Translations under genes and position numbers: made by a program | Part shown: piece by piece, positions 13,789-13,867 of the stretch | How positions within the stretch are numbered: position 1 is the stretch's first letter | Layout of the letters: every line of letters starts with the position of its first letter | The notes under the pieces: generated by a model | What the model was told of the DNA's origin: nothing | Databases searched by the model: none | Seen by the model: only the letters and a program-made list of their open reading frames with translations | Assembly (NCBI GenBank): GCA_035514995.1 | Contig: DATJCC010000024.1 | Location: forward strand, 1 to 13,867 | Length of the DNA stretch: 13,867 nt | DNA from: Leucobacter_A sp035514995 | GTDB taxonomy: Bacteria > Actinomycetota > Actinomycetes > Actinomycetales > Microbacteriaceae | Direction: 5' to 3'

Positions 13789-13867
13789 ATGGTTGTACCT
13801 GACCTGCAGCACTCAGAAGAGAAGGGTAAACTCTTTTCTGTGCCAGAAACCGCAACGAACAACAAAC
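13789..13867 (+). CDS. Start of an unidentified gene, cut by the window end
   Basis: An ATG eight bases after the preceding stop opens a frame of 26 codons to the window edge (MVVPDLQHSEEKGKLFSV at the start, polar thereafter). A weak AAGA precedes it. Close spacing and the open frame suggest an operon member. ribF often follows truB, but this N-terminus does not look like RibF. The frame could still close soon, so confidence is modest. Confidence 0.45.
   Translation, partial: MVVPDLQHSEEKGKLFSVPETATNNK

Overview
The window reads as chromosomal DNA of a moderate-to-low GC actinobacterium, most likely a Microbacteriaceae member of the small-genome kind. The evidence is protein style only: a DsbA-like protein with a short basic N-terminus, one membrane anchor and a PAGPGPENMAS linker; a SecA with an Ala/Gln/Arg-rich tail; a long IF-2 with a Lys/Ala- and Pro/Gly-rich linker; and a YlxR, IF-2, RbfA, TruB order. 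This placement is inference, since no search was possible.

Layout. Positions 1-1109 hold the 3' part of secA. A membrane-anchored thioredoxin-fold (DsbA-like) gene follows, then a tRNA-Thr (anticodon TGT). About 150 bases of structured leader come next; its 3' half closely matches the conserved 3' half of a thiamine pyrophosphate (THI-box) riboswitch, and it sits directly in front of an MFS transporter gene. A ThrE-family amino-acid exporter follows. The central block is a small accessory-looking set: a YdjA-like nitroreductase (minus), a divergent small cupin (plus), and a 3-alpha-hydroxysteroid-dehydrogenase/carbonyl-reductase-like SDR (minus). The right half is the transcription/translation cluster nusA, ylxR, infB, rbfA, truB, then a four-segment membrane protein and the first 26 codons of an unidentified gene that runs off the window.

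How the parts work together. The right-hand cluster supplies core gene expression: NusA in elongation and antitermination, IF-2 in initiation, RbfA in 30S maturation and TruB in tRNA pseudouridylation. rimP, which usually precedes nusA, is absent from its place; the SDR gene lies there on the other strand. A strong intrinsic terminator separates infB from rbfA. A perfect 9-bp hairpin covers part of the infB ribosome binding site, which suggests control of IF-2 translation. The left side combines Sec export (SecA) with envelope thiol chemistry (DsbA-like).

Most of the window is ordinary housekeeping sequence. The points most worth a second look are the THI-box-like leader on an MFS gene (a candidate thiamine or thiamine-precursor transporter), the infB hairpin with its chain of tiny overlapping ORFs, the repeat-bearing insertion in TruB, the 20-bp tandem repeats after the cupin gene, and a duplicated start region with an overlapping mini-ORF at the nitroreductase gene.
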